Assembly (NCBI GenBank): GCA_963693285.1
Contig: OY848917.1
Location: 9,114,192 to 9,178,191, forward strand
Source of the DNA: Xestospongia muta
Lineage: Eukaryota > Porifera > Demospongiae > Haplosclerida > Petrosiidae
Direction: 5' to 3'
DNA: 64,000 nucleotides
A program made the translations under genes and the position numbers. The number at the start of each line of letters is the position of its first letter. Position 1 is the first letter of the stretch. The notes below the pieces were generated by a model. It saw nothing but the letters and a program-made list of their open reading frames with translations, was not told where the DNA came from and did not search any database. This document shows positions 36,301-49,219 of this stretch, in pieces.

Positions 36301-39300
36301 TAACTCTGGCTAGGAATAAGCTAGAGTGGAATGATTTGCACCATTCAAAAGACCTTTCAAGTCTGCAAATCTTATCAAAAAATACATCACTAGACATTTA
36401 GTAACAATGCAAACCAGAAATAACGTATGAAGTTAACAGCATTTTGTGCATTCTAGAATGATCTAAACCCCATGAATACTTAGCATGTTATTAACAAACG
36501 CCCACTCAAGTGTTCTACAGCTTCATCAGAAGAGTTCAGAAACATTCAAACTTACATTTAATAGTAAAAGTAGGAAAGATTAAGAAGAGACAAAGAACCA
36601 CAATATAACTCTTAAAAACATTGCAACTATGACAATGCCAGATCCAAGTTAGTTTAATTGTGTTGTCACTTACCTTATCTTTTATGTCGACTGATGCTTT
36701 GTTCTGAAGCAATACTTCAATCACATCAGCATGTCTCCTCTCAATAGCATAGAATATGGCAGTCTTGCCACCCTAAATAAAGAAGACATCTTTTATTATT
36801 ATATATGTACATATTTTTGAAACTGTTCAACAACCCAATGTGGGAGGGTATACAGTTTGGCACCAATATATTTGTCTGAGCAAACAAAAACAAACATTGA
36901 TAGAGGTGTGAAACCACATTGCTCTCCTACCATTTCATTATAAATAAAATATCAATTGGGTAATTGAAATGTAATTATGGCTACATATTAAGAAAGGAAT
37001 GGAACCCTAACTCTGAATTGACTGTTTGACACTAGCAAGGTTTGATGTTACTGTCTAGAAAATACATGATAACTTTATAGAATATATTATTGCAAGGCAA
37101 ATTATTTATGCTGCACAGCAAGATTTTAAATTGGAACAACCTTTATATTTTGTATTGCACTTCATCACCAATTTTCTATTAGTGAAGTCTGTCATCGTTG
37201 TTGCTTGTTTATAATCATTAACAGTAATGTATGCATCTAAAAGTATATATATTATAGATATGTAATCAAGACAAAAATAGTTAATTCAACTAGCAATGTA
37301 CTGTAAGTATGCCTTTTTCTTAATTGATAGAGGACTAGACAAATCTGATCTCCTTAAGAAACTGTAACAAAGAAGGAATTCAAGTTGACTCTACTTATAA
37401 TGGGTCCATGGTAGAATAATCAATTTAACTGCTCTCCAATTTTTGTTACTTCTTTGTGAATATAATTACAACTCATTAACTGAATTCAAAGCAAATAAAG
37501 TGGCATCTCCAGGAAAGTCGACTTCCAAGCTCAGTACAATAGATACTTTCATTCACTAAAGCATTCAAAATAAGATTTCCAATAGTAGATAGATAAAATC
37601 ATAAGCTTCAATATAAAATAATCCTTCTATTTTTATAGTTATTTGGATAATGACAAGAACAAGACCATATTATACCTACATAGGTAGTGCTACCAACCTT
37701 CTGATATGTGTACATATAAATATGTCCAAAACAATAGAGCTCCCTGGCATACTTACCACACATGAATAAAATCTATCAAGAAGCTAACTAAAGGGCAAGG
37801 TTTATTGGTTTGATAATGGCAAATTTTAGCGAACAACGTCAAATGTGCACTACATAGCAAGAAAATAACCCATTTGTTAACCAAAATTTCATCAACTACA
37901 TTTCAATTGTTGTGTGTGTATTAATGTAATAATATTGGAAATAAGTACCTTAATGTTGAATTTTTAATAGAAAAAATGAATAACAATATATACTAGTAGT
38001 AGTCCACTCTATAGTTAACAAAACTAGCTAAGAACATATTGTTAACTTTCACTCAAAGCAAATTATAAAAACTATTGCTGAATTGTCAATGTTATTATGA
38101 TAGCAAATAAAATTCTGTGCATGAAGATTTAATTTTGTGTTCTTTTGTAGGTCTTTTATTACACATGAATTTAAAATTTTTTTACACAGATACAATTGCA
38201 TAATCAGTTAACAATAAGTTAACACAAGCGAGAATATTGCTTTTGCATTGTAAAAACCTCTTTTGTACAAGTACAAGAAATTTTAAAATAAGAGTACATT
38301 AAAAATGCTAATATCTTTAAGGAGAGAGGAGTTACATTCTTCAGTTATGAAATGTTTCTAACACTACATATCAATAAAGAAATAGATGCTTACTTTATCA
38401 ACGTGGTCAAGATGGGCTCCTCTCTGTGTTAAATTCAAAACGACATCTTTGTGTCCCTTCTTTGTCGCTAGCATAACAGAAGTATATCCCTCCTAAACAC
38501 AAAATAATCAAACCATTAATGTACATAACAAACCAGAATTATAACAGCTATACATTACTTGTACTAGATCAATAGTCATTATGATACAATAGACATATTT
38601 TGCTAAAGTCTTGATCACAGCATTATACATGTAAATATAAAAGTTGACAATATCCAGTAGCAAGGAGGAACACACAGAATGTTTTAGTAAAAGAGAAAAG
38701 CTGGCATCCTTTATAAAGACAAGGTAATCATACCTTTTAACTTTAACAAACACTTTACTCTCATATACAAATAAAGCAAATTTAAAGACTAATTTCTTTA
38801 TCATTACAATACAAGACAAGCATGTGTAAAACTGCTCTCCCAGTTAAGTGATAAACTAACATTCGGGAAGTAAAACAAAATCAACTTATATTTACATCAT
38901 GTCCTTATAAAGGCACAAAGTGTTCTTTAGGTCATCACTGTTAACATTTAACAAAACAAAATAACAAAACACTAACGTTTGTGTATAGAATTGCAAACAA
39001 CCATCAAATTTCTTGAATTACATTACAATAGTTATCATCAATTATGTAAACTAAATTAAGTATATATTTGTAAATCCAGAACTAAATATATTCACACTTG
39101 TACCATGATTAACACCTAACAATAAACAAACGATGTATATTTCAATTTAGTACTATAGTAGCCTGGTATTAATGCCATTAATATCACTGTTACAATCAAT
39201 ATTCATAACAAATTCACTACTACAATACAGTAATACATATAATTAGACATTGTACTACAAAAGATTAAACTTACCATCTATTATAAAGACCACATTCAAA

Positions 39301-42300
39301 AGACCACAACACCATAGAAGTAAAGACAAAAAAACAATCAACAACAATGCATTGAATACATTTGAAAATTATACAACATTATATCATACTTACCTCCTAT
39401 TATATTTCATAGACCACATTCAAAAGGCAAACAATCACAACACCATACAAGTAGAGACAAAAAAATAATATAGTACAAACATCAATTACAACATTGCATT
39501 GAACACACTAACTAATTGTACTTCATTATATCATACTTACCGACTGTTAGAATGTAAAGACCACATTCCAATAACAAAAAAGGACAACACCATAAAAATG
39601 GAGACAAAAATAATATAGCAAAAATAACGTTGCATTGTATCAGGCACAAAACAGCTATGTAGGGATAGCCTGGATTGTCCATTGAAATGTATTCAGAAAC
39701 ACTGAATATCTCACCCAAAACACACCAGAATAATCTCAATATTTTTTCAGTCTTCCTCCCTATGATTATGCCCATATTTGGACTAATATATATATATATA
39801 TATATATATAGGCTAAAGCAATGTTTCTAAGATTACACCAAAACTTAGTGAAAATGCTGAATTGTCCATGTTTCTTTTTTTGCTTGTCCACAACAATAAC
39901 TCAGTAAGTAATAAAGATTTGCCATCACATTCAAAGATGCAGCACAATTTTAAATGAATTATCTGGTTTTGAATTTCACATTTTGAGTGCTTTAGAAATC
40001 AAATCAAGTAAATATTTAGTCATTATGCAATTTTCAGATGACATTAGTAGGACAAGGTGACCAATTGAGTATGTGAGCCTGCCTCTTGTATACTGATTTA
40101 CAATTGTCTCATGATAATTTTCCTGTTTCTTCTTCTTCAATGATGATTTTAGCTTATTAACATTGCTGGCTAAGCTGTACTGAGTTGTGACTTGTTAATA
40201 CGGTGTTGTCGATCATTGTAGAATCTAGAAGAATTATTTATTAAAATTTTCTTGTTGTATTTTAGAGGACCCCCCTGTTGTCCACAACTCATGAAACAAT
40301 TCCAAGCTCCTAGCTAATATCTTGTTATCACTTGTCATATTGAAAATAATTATTATTACTTTATCACAATTTGTGTAAGAACACTTTTGTACCAGTGTTA
40401 TATTCATGAATTCTAAGCCTGAGTATGCTATTATAACAATATAGTACAAACAATAACAATACATTGAATACACTTACAAATTATATAATATTATATCATA
40501 CTTACCTCCTATTATATTATAAAGACCGCGTTCAGAAGAGAAGAAATTGCAATACCATAAAAGTGGAAACAAAAACAATACATTACAAACAAGGGTATTA
40601 CATTCAATACTCTCATAAATTGTGGTACATCAAATCATACTTACCCTCTATTACAATTATTATACAGGCCACATTAAGAAGACAAGAAATCACGACACCA
40701 TAAATACGAAGACAAAAAATAGATATTTTACAAACATTATTACATTCAATGCAGTTATAAATTGCACTACATTGTATCATACTTACCAACTATATTATAA
40801 AGACCACATTCAGAAGGCAAGAAATCACAATACCATAAAAGCAGAGATGAAAAAACAATAATATATTATACACAACAGTATTATATCGAATATAGTTATA
40901 AATTGTAGTATTTATATCATACTTACCAACTATTACATGATAAGACCCCATTTAGAAGACAAGGAATCAAAACACCATAAAAGTGAAGACAAAAAACAAT
41001 AATATTTACAAACAACAGTATTACATTCAATACACATATAAATGTTACTAAATTACATAATACTTACCGACTATTAGATTCCAAAGACCAAATTCATAAT
41101 GCAAGAAATCACAATACCATAAAAGTGGAGACGAAACAAAATTACAGCAGAAAATTCATTTGTAAATTGTATTATATTCATAAAATATTTCTACTATATA
41201 TGTATTACATGTATTTTTGTAAAGTATGACAACTTTATATTTAAGATGATTGAAATTATAAAGTGGACTGTATACTTTTAGGTCATAGCTAATAATAACA
41301 TGTGCACTACCTGACTTTAGTTTATATGCTATCATTGTACATCAATAGAATCATAACATAATATGATGAAAGCATTTTTGAATTTTTACAGAAGCCAGTA
41401 ACTGCCATTTGTAAGTCTTTTCAAAAAGATGACAGGATAACTTCACATGAAGAGGTGTGATTAACATGTAAGCTCACTCAATTTGTTACTGTTGTGCTAC
41501 ATAATTATTTTGTATGCTATACTATCCTAATATCCATGTTAATACTATAATCAAGTATTTTGGTGTATTATCTCATTGTAAATGTAGTACAATCGCAGCA
41601 TATAAATTTGAAAAGTCAGGGACAATATTTGAAGCATTGCAAAAAATGTATTCTCTAATAGTGACCATCAAGTCACAGTTTATAGATTACCAAATTGTAG
41701 AAAAACACTTATTCTTATAATCTAAATTACCTTAGTAGTGATGATGTTGATATCAGCACCATTATCAAGTAATGCTTCCAAAATATCTGGATGTCCTTTG
41801 TAAGCTGCATAATGAAGAGCAGTCCATCCATCCTAATGAAATATAAAATTAGACTATTAACACTCTGTCTTCAACAAACATAACACTCTAATAATGACAA
41901 CACAGGTATCACGCAATGATAATGTTAACTACATATATCTATACTGACATAGTGCATGACTATCATCAACACAAGGTATGACTGTTGTGTATGTACAATA
42001 ATGCTAGTGAAGTAATATTGAGCAACTACATATACATTTGTCTTTTGTATAAGTGTTTGTATTAGTATCAATACCAATTCAATATGTTTCAGTTATACAA
42101 GATGCTTTTGTATATATATAAACAGTGAAACAATCAATTTATGGGATTATTAACAAGACATAAAAACTAAAATTACTTTAAATTGAAACTTATACTATGA
42201 AATGAATAGCTGAGTATCTGAAAACAACTCTAATATGAAGCTCTTTATGTCAATGTATTATTGAAATGTCTGTATGAAAATGCTTATTACAAATAATCAA

Positions 42301-45300
42301 AGGTAATCAAAACTACTAGTAAAACAGGGATGTAAAACATGAACTCGTTCACAACAGCAACAGATGTATCAATGTAACAATAGAAAAAGAACTGATACCA
42401 AAGATAGAAACGATTAGTATTAGCAGTCACAACAACAAAATGAACAATAAGAGCAGAAATACAAAACATCCAAACATTGCATTTAATAACATTCAGAGAA
42501 ATCTGTTTAATTGTATAAGATTTAGGTGTGTTTTACAGACTGAAGAGTTTGTAAATGCCTTTAACTACACATTTGTAGTTAAATGTGTGGTATATTAATG
42601 TACTTTATCTCAGCAGGAACAACATCTTTGTCATAGATAACATAAGTACATCAAGTACATGCAGATTATATTATTTTTATATATATTAATTAATGTTATG
42701 ATAGAAGTATCTCTCCTTAGGTATTCAATAAGAAAAGGTACATGAATAGGAAATTCATTGATAGAATGTTATAATGATACCTTCAATATGTTTCTTATAT
42801 TATGCCATAGCTTTATATAACATTGATGTATTAATAGTGTAATTTATTCTTTTGGAATAATTGTCAGAACAATAAATGACAGCACAAAATAAGAGTGTAT
42901 CATAAATCCCTACCTTTAAGGAGGGAGGAACTACATTATGTCTTCAGTTATAAACAATTCTAATGCTACATATCAACAAAGAAATAGATACTTACTTTGT
43001 TAACAAGGTGTAGATTGGCTCCTCTCTGTATTAAAATCAAAACGACATCTTTGTGTCCCTTCTTTGTTGATAACATGACAGCAGTATATCCCTCCTAAAC
43101 ACAACATAATAAAACTATTAATGTATAACAAAAACAGAATTAAACAGTCATAGATTTTCTGTACTAGATCAATGGTGATTACACTACAAAAGCATATTGT
43201 ATAGACTTTTGATTAGAAGTATTATACACATAATTTAAAATTTGATATTGGCCAGTAATACACTAAATTTCTTAGTAAAGAGAAAAACTGGCATTCCTTG
43301 TAAAGATAATGTAATTTAACAAGCACTTCAACTCTCAAATACAAATCAAAACAGATTTAAAGACTATGTTTTTATAATTATGATACAAGATAAGTACATG
43401 TAAAAGTACTGTTGCAGTTAAAATAATTAACAAACATCAGTCAGGTAAAAACAAATTAATCTATGTTTTTATCATGTCTTTATGAAGGAAGGAAAGCCCA
43501 AAGAGTTTTTTAGATCACCACACTATGTTAACAATTTAAAAAACAATCATAACAAAACATTAACACCTGGGAATTTATTAATTTAGATTTCATAACAGAT
43601 TGTTTCCATTATGATTATAGTGTAGGAGATTTGAGAGTAAGTTGGCATATGTATGTACAGAATAAAATAATCATGTATGTATCAATATTAACAGTTAACT
43701 GTAAACAGTCATACTCATTTCAATTTTAACATCATTGGTAAAATCAGTATTTATTTAAAATACATTACTATGTAAACAAAAAGTATACTTAGGAGTTGTA
43801 TTACAATAAATTAAACTTACCGGCTATTAAATTATAAAAGCCAGATTCAAAAGACAAGAAAAGACAGCGCCATAAAAGTGGAGACATAAGAACAATAATA
43901 TAATACAATCAAAACATTGCCATGAATACACTTATAAAGCATATTACATTATATATTACTTACCCGCTATAAAGACCACATTCAAAAGACAAACAATCGT
44001 AATTTCATAAAAATGGAGACAAGACAATAATATGATACAGACAAAACATTATATTGAATATACTTGCAAATTCTACTATACTTACCGACTATTAAATTAT
44101 AGAAACCACATTCAGAAGACAGGAAATCATAACACCATAAAAGTGAGACAAAAAACACAATAATATAATATGACAAAAAATACATATACAGATACATTTG
44201 AATTACATGTATGTTTATAAATGTAATGGTGACAATGGTAACTTTGTACGAAGAAAATTATTAAAACCGTTCAAATTTATCTAAGAGACTAGTATATGGC
44301 CATTTATAAGTCTTTGAAAAAGATGACGGATAACTTCACATAAAGAGTTGTGATTATTAATCACATCTAAGCTCAATTAATTTATTTCTGTTGAACTACA
44401 TATTTTATATGCTATGCTATCTTAATACTATAATCAAGTACTTTGTTCTATTACCTCATTGTAAAAGTAGTAGAATTTCAGTGTATATTATACTTGATTA
44501 AGTCAAGGAAAATATTTAAAACATTGTAATATTTTCTAATAGTGACTATCTAGTCACAGCTTATACAAAACAAATATGTAGAATAAAAACACATTTATTC
44601 TAATAATTTAAACAACCTCAGCAGTGACGATGTTGATATCAGCACCATTATCAACTAATGCTTCAACAATGTCTGGATGTCCCCTATCAGCTGCATAATG
44701 AAGGGCAGTCCATCCATCCTATTCAAATGTAAAATTAAACTATTAACACTCTGTCTTCAATGCACGTAATAAAATTATCATTCTTATACATGTTAGCAAT
44801 ACATACCTAAATAATACACTCACATAGTGCATGTACAATATGACTGTCAAGGTATGACTGTGGTATATATATAATAATCGGTTGTATTGAGCAACTACAT
44901 ATACATGTACAAGTGTTGTATAGTTATTAATACCAAGTCAATCAGGTCAATTACAAAGTACAAACAAAAATACCCAACCAATTCAAGAGACTATTAACAA
45001 TAGAGTAAATTATTGCTTTAAAGTGAATGGTTGAGTACCTAAAAACGATTTTAATATGAAGTTCCTTACATCACTATATTAATGAGATATCGGTACAGAA
45101 TTGCTGCTTGCAAGTAATTAAATGCAAACATGTAAGGAAGGCATTTAAAATATAAAATTGTTGACAATAGTAGTGGATCCACCAATGTAACAAGTAGTTG
45201 ATATGACTTACAATAATGACTATTGCTAGTAGTCACAACAAAAATATGAACAATAAGAACAGAAGTACAGAAAATCCAAGCCTTACAAGTCTAAGCAATA

Positions 45301-48300
45301 TTGGATTTTGTATAATTACATTCACAGCCATCTATTTTATTTATAAAAGGATTTATTAATAATTTTTTTGGCAGACACAACAGCTTGTAAATCTCTAACT
45401 ACACATGTGTAGTTAAATGTGTGTCATATTACTGTTCTCCAGCTCAGTTGGAGTAACATCTTTGTCATAAACTTAACAATAAATGCATTAATTAATTCAC
45501 TAAACTGCTAAATCAAACAACTATGTAGTGATTTATTGTTCTTTAGTTAACAGAATAGCAAGCAGGCTTATAAATGTGAAAAATCTTTATATTATTCCAT
45601 TAGATTAAAATAACATATTTTATTGCTTAGTTCTTCATAATGATGTAAGATAGAAATATAGTAGTCACTATTACAAGCATACTTATATTTACTGTTTACA
45701 CATATAAATGAGCTATTGAAGTCTCAGGCTACTTCAAAATTTAAATGAGTTGTTACATGATGTAACATAATTATTAACAAGAAACATAGCAATATTAGCT
45801 TAAGCAATGTTGGATAATTATTACTTCAAAATTTTCTGATTTGATCATTAAATTTACTTAAATTAAAAGTCATAATGGCACTGTAGAGACAAACAAGATA
45901 CCTTTTAGTCAACTCTAAAGACAAAAGATAGTACTGATCATATGCATAGGAAATGCTTTTAGACTGATGCTCACATTAATAAAGAGAAACTATATCTAAT
46001 GAAACTAGCTTACCAAGTAATCTCTACTATTTACATCTGCTCCTTTTGAAAGAGCATCTTTTACTCCTGACAAGTCCCCTTTCTTAACTGATTCAACCTA
46101 TGGCAAAAAAGAAATAACCATTTATCTTGTTAATACCATAATTATTATAATTAAACTCAAAAATTTTTTTAAATAAACATCATCAGCAATTTATTAGTCA
46201 ACTTACTCATTATATATAAATTAACTTGATGCTGACATAACATTTAACAACTAATGTTTCCTTAATATTGAAAATGACACAAAAAAGTGCTGATTAATAG
46301 GGTCTTCTCAAATCACTTCAAACTATTTGCTTCAATGCACTTGCAGTAAAAGTAAATCATTTGCAATATACCCGGAGGTCAAAGCATATCATTTAAATTC
46401 ATTGGTTGCCTTTGATAGTCCATTCAACATCAAAATAAAGTTTGCAATTGGACTCACTTCAGTGGTCCAAAATAATTTTAAACTTGACTGTCATTGTTCA
46501 AATTTTAGGAGAAAAATGTTTCTTGCATTAAATTCAAACACATATCGTGCTCCTAATAATTTACATTTAACAAAGCATTAGTCAAAATGCTAGAAATTGC
46601 AATGCCTTTACAGTGCAGGTTTTTACTCTAAACATTCTTGGGTTCAAATATCTATTTTTCTTTTGCTTAGAGAGGTAGAAGAGTTCGTAGATTTTTCCAT
46701 AATTTTTTAATATTAAAATTAACCACTTCTAAGTGAATTTTATTAACCAGAAGCTATAATGCAGCTTCATCCTTCCATGTTATCTTTGCAGATTTGAGAC
46801 AAACCCTTTACTTATAAAATGGTTAATTTTAATATGCACTCCTCTACATCCACCCTCCTCTATGGTTTATTCATAGTAAGTGTGCTAACACAAGACATCA
46901 TATTACATTAACTATGAATTCATGAATATACATATATGTCACTAACAACAAAATGAATAATTTTATCAATTTAATAACAACTCCCATGTGCATATCATAT
47001 ACCATTATTTTTGTACAAGTAAACAGGAAGTTGTGTACTCCTCCCTTTCTTGGTTATATTGTCATGATATTATTTATTAAAAGTCTATTGGAAATTATGG
47101 CTAACATGTTTAACAAAAACCTTCTTTGCATTAATAATCACCAGGATTACAAGTAAGTAGTCAGGACAATAGTTGAATAAGGGTAGCAATTTGATGCTTT
47201 CATAACACGAATCACCTTAAACTGAGATCAACTTTGCTCATAATAGTGGCATTTGTTCTACAGGTATAATTTTGAGGGTTGTGTCAAACTTCAATCAATC
47301 TATAGCATTTTCTTTTCTATGCAAGACTTTATATTGCAAGGTCTTTTTTGGAAAGACTCCAAAAGATCGAGAAAAAAGTTGACAAAAAGTATAGGTTAAC
47401 GTGACGATTAATAAAAAAACAAGCATAAACAAATGCTTATCTTTTGTTAAGTCAGAAGTGCTACAGTGTCAATAAATGTCCAGGCACAGAATTGAAGACA
47501 TTAGCATTAAAAGAGGCTACCACATGAAACTTGTCATATTGTCTAGATCAATATGTACATGTGTTACTTTGATGACTTTCATGTTGTCATTGCTCTTACA
47601 TGCGCAGAGAACTACAATACCATTTGTGTAAAATGTGAAAATATTCAAATGTTGCAAAGCATAAAAGTATATGATACTTAAAACTTTTTCAAGCAGGTTA
47701 AAAATTTAGAACTCTGTTGTCTTGTTTAACTACAGCCATAGTCTAGCGAGCTAGACCCTCCTCCTTTTTGATAAGCTGATGGGCGGAGAAGGGTCTAGAA
47801 GTGAACTAGGCTTACTGCCCCATTGGAATGTATGGAATGTGGGGCAGTAGCGCAATGTTTACATAGTGGTTATAAACTGTTCACTTGAACAGTTGTAATA
47901 AAAGTTTATAATCACTATGTAAACATTGTGGTACTGCCCCACATTCCAATGGGGCAGTAAGCCCAGTTCACTTCTAGACCCTCCTCCGCCCATCAGCTTA
48001 TCAAAAAGGAGGAGGGTCTAGCTCGCTAGACTACTACAGCCTTAGTCAAGCTTGTGAAATAGACAACCTATAACAAGCCCTCTATCATAACAGACTTTGC
48101 AGGGCACATCAAATTTTTAATTCAATGTCAAAAGTACACACATGCATAGAAAATATATCCCAATAAAAGGCTGTCAAATTAACCAAATATTAGAGCATTG
48201 TTTAAATATTGAATTGGTTGTCGAAGGGTTTAGGTTAATGAAATGTGAACGAGCCCACCAGACTATGAGTAAAAATGTCCATTATGCACTTACAAATGTC

Positions 48301-48459
48301 TTATGCTAATGTCTATGAAGTTTCTCACTAAATGCCTGCATGCAGCAAATACCAAACGTGTATTTGTAATATAGGGCATTAGATAATATCTGTTCCTATA
48401 CATATATATATATACACACATACACACACACACAAGTAAGATGAGCTTACCAATGCCAT
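30063..48459 (-). CDS. Gene B: ankyrin-Roc-COR protein with CARD-like C-terminus
   Basis: Twelve coding exons on the minus strand: 48451-48459, 46014-46097, 44617-44718, 42996-43094, 41731-41832, 38394-38492, 36674-36772, 35945-36008, 33613-35423, 31970-32414, 31606-31656, 30063-30370. All phases agree, giving about 1,090 residues. Order: ankyrin repeats (about 4-220; DGWTALHYAA and EGYTAVML alternate), Roc GTPase (P-loop GPPCVGKT at 245-252, DSGGQ at 451, TNYDK near 544), COR (about 570-970), and a C-terminal CARD-like helical domain (about 990-1,090). The layout matches DAPK1 without its kinase. It should act as a cytosolic GTP-regulated scaffold. A Ser/Gln/Pro-rich insert of about 120 residues separates the P-loop region from DSGGQ. 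Introns are large for this window and hold minisatellites and a MITE. The start rests on a 9-nt first exon (ATGGCATTG then GTAAGC), so an upstream alternative is possible. Confidence 0.82.
30371..31605 (-). other. Intron 11 of gene B
   Basis: AT-rich. No Death-domain exon like those of copies A and C was found in it. Open frames here lack splice logic. Confidence 0.5.
31970..32414 (-). CDS. Gene B exon: C-terminal COR region
   Basis: This 445-nt exon starts GMFPALVVSLLQRQETPQF and ends ERQLCWLKG before GTGAGT. It continues the COR domain from the preceding exon in phase 0 and leaves in phase 1. Gene C has an exon of exactly the same length (55,985-56,429), and copy A a broken one. Confidence 0.85.
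32692..32778 (-). other. Possible 87-nt cassette exon in gene B
   Basis: Between the Roc-COR exon and the COR C-terminal exon lie 29 open codons (starting AFSWCQQLDGIYSLTVLSFR) with a CAG acceptor and a GTAAGT donor. The length is a multiple of three and both neighbours are in phase 0, so inclusion would keep the frame. The exon would split the COR domain. A sister block is at 26,145-26,231. It may be a repeat rather than an exon. Confidence 0.35.
33613..35423 (-). CDS. Gene B main exon: Roc GTPase and COR
   Basis: This 1,811-nt exon codes 603 residues. The GTPase motifs are GPPCVGKT (P-loop), DSGGQPQF (G3, DxxG) and VGTNYDK (G4-like; the usual NKxD is altered). COR follows, with RWYMFEISVLEE, LGMDRSEVLQCAVYLDSF and FTDPQFLLDMLS. 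The acceptor TTTTTACAG lies 40 bases inside the open frame, so the frame upstream of it (MMYQCSND) is intron read-through. It is highly similar to 56,972-58,734. Roc-COR pairs act as GTP-dependent dimer switches in LRRK and DAPK1. Confidence 0.9.
36773..38393 (-). other. Intron between ankyrin exons of gene B
   Basis: AT-rich; no further ankyrin exon or repeat could be supported. Confidence 0.5.
39250..41160. repeat. Intronic minisatellite of gene B, units about 130-145 bp
   Basis: ACCATAAAAGTGGAGAC and variants recur at about 39,312, 39,442, 39,588, 40,554, 40,699, 40,830, 40,974 and 41,116, each with AAGACCACATTCA and CATACTTACC nearby. On the gene's strand CTTAC is GTAAG, so each unit carries a donor-like site. 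About 800 bp of non-repeat sequence (39,650-40,440, with a (TA)n run at 39,789) interrupts the array. Confidence 0.8.
43800..44215. repeat. Second intronic minisatellite block of gene B
   Basis: Three units of the same family (GCCATAAAAGTGGAGAC at 43,870 and variants at 44,007 and 44,133). It lies in the intron between the other ankyrin exon pair, consistent with duplication of an intron-exon block. Confidence 0.75.
46098..47738 (-). other. Intron 1 of gene B, distal part
   Basis: Large AT-rich intron. The open frames at 46,327-46,581 and 46,953-47,156 show no family motif and no supporting splice sites. Confidence 0.45.
47739..48033. mobile_element. 295-bp inverted-repeat element in intron 1 of gene B
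   Basis: Nearly a perfect hairpin: TAGTCTAGCGAGCTAGACCC at the left is mirrored by GGGTCTAGCTCGCTAGACTA at the right. Inner blocks TACTGCCCCATTGGAAT and ATGTTTACATAGTGGTTATA match the 920-bp element at 19,341-20,260. Flanks CTACAGCCA and CTACAGCCT form a 9-bp duplication with one mismatch. No coding capacity. Confidence 0.9.
48399..48435. repeat. (TA)n/(CA)n microsatellite
   Basis: TATATATATATACACACATACACACACACACA, just inside intron 1 of gene B. Confidence 0.85.
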
Positions 48460-48479
48460 GAAAACGGCTATTGCTTAGT

Positions 48480-48665
48480 CACCAAGACAGTAAACGCTGT
48501 TACAATCCAACCGATGTCAATGAATCGCTGGAACATAGCGGAAACCTGAGTCGCTTTTAACGAGCATGTGCCGGATATAATGCGCATTCCCGCTCGCTAT
48601 AAAAGGGGGGTGGGCTTGCCCGGAAGAAAGTGATGCCTACCAAAGAGTGAGATGGCGGCAATATT
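48480..48665. promoter_or_regulatory. GC-richer promoter-like region near the start of gene B
   Basis: This is the least AT-rich stretch near gene B. On the plus strand it holds CTATAAAAGGGG (TATA-like, 48,598), CCGGAAG (ETS-like) and GAGATGGCGGCAA (YY1-like). On the minus strand it lies just upstream of the ATG of gene B, where no clear TATA is seen. A plus-strand transcript from here would have only a 12-codon frame (48,653). Confidence 0.4.
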
Positions 48666-48682
48666 CAAACCTAGATATCGTT

Positions 48683-48991
48683 CTAGATAGTAGCTATACC
48701 AACCTGAACAACCCACGCAAAACATCTATAACAGTTGTAATAGGTACAAACACGTGTTATCTCAACTACACGGTTGATTATAATAGATAACAACTTGTAT
48801 TGCTGTATTGAATTATACATGGCAAAATCAAAGATGGCTGACATAAGACCATAGTTGTCTAAATCATATTGCCCAGCAGGAGTTAGAACTTTTCTAACAT
48901 GGTCCAACCTTCTCTTGAACACATTCTTCCCCTCTAGACTGTCAAAGTCGGTCACAAGAGAAAGTCTTACATGTTTTCTACTGTTCGCCAT
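48683..48991 (-). CDS. Small open frame, possible alternative first exon of gene B
   Basis: About 90-100 residues starting MANSRKHVRLSLVTDFDSLE, with FKRRLDHVRKVLTPAGQYDL further on. The ATG is in a good context (+4 G). A donor-like CAG|GTTGGT lies at about 48,706, in phase 0. Exon 2 of gene B (46,014-46,097) is entered in phase 0, so joining would keep the frame and give a longer N-terminus. A TATA-like CATAAAAGGGG lies about 200 bp upstream on this strand. No family was recognised. It could also be an independent small gene. Confidence 0.45.
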   Translation of the reverse strand: MANSRKHVRLSLVTDFDSLEGKNVFKRRLDHVRKVLTPAGQYDLDNYGLMSAIFDFAMYNSIQQYKLLSIIINRVVEITRVCTYYNCYRCFAWVVQVGIATI

Positions 48992-49185
48992 TTGACTACA
49001 GAAACTTACACGTATCCAAAAAAAACGGGAATATCTGCACTGAACATATGCATAATATTATTAAGCAGCTGTCGCAACAGCTACAGGAAGTGCATATTAT
49101 GATGTAAACAGGAAAACAAACACAGCTTCCATTTTTTTGATATTGAAAAGTTTTGTGTGTGCCATTTTGTGGGCAGCCCAGCCCC

Positions 49186-49205
49186 CTTTTATGCTGCGCA
49201 TGCTC
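49186..49205 (-). promoter_or_regulatory. TATA-like site upstream of the 48,991 open frame
   Basis: On the minus strand it reads CATAAAAGGGGGCTGGGC, preceded by AAACGAGCATGCGCAG. The same sequence, inverted, occurs at 48,557-48,615 on the plus strand. Confidence 0.4.
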
Positions 49206-49219
49206 GTTTAAAGGGCGTG

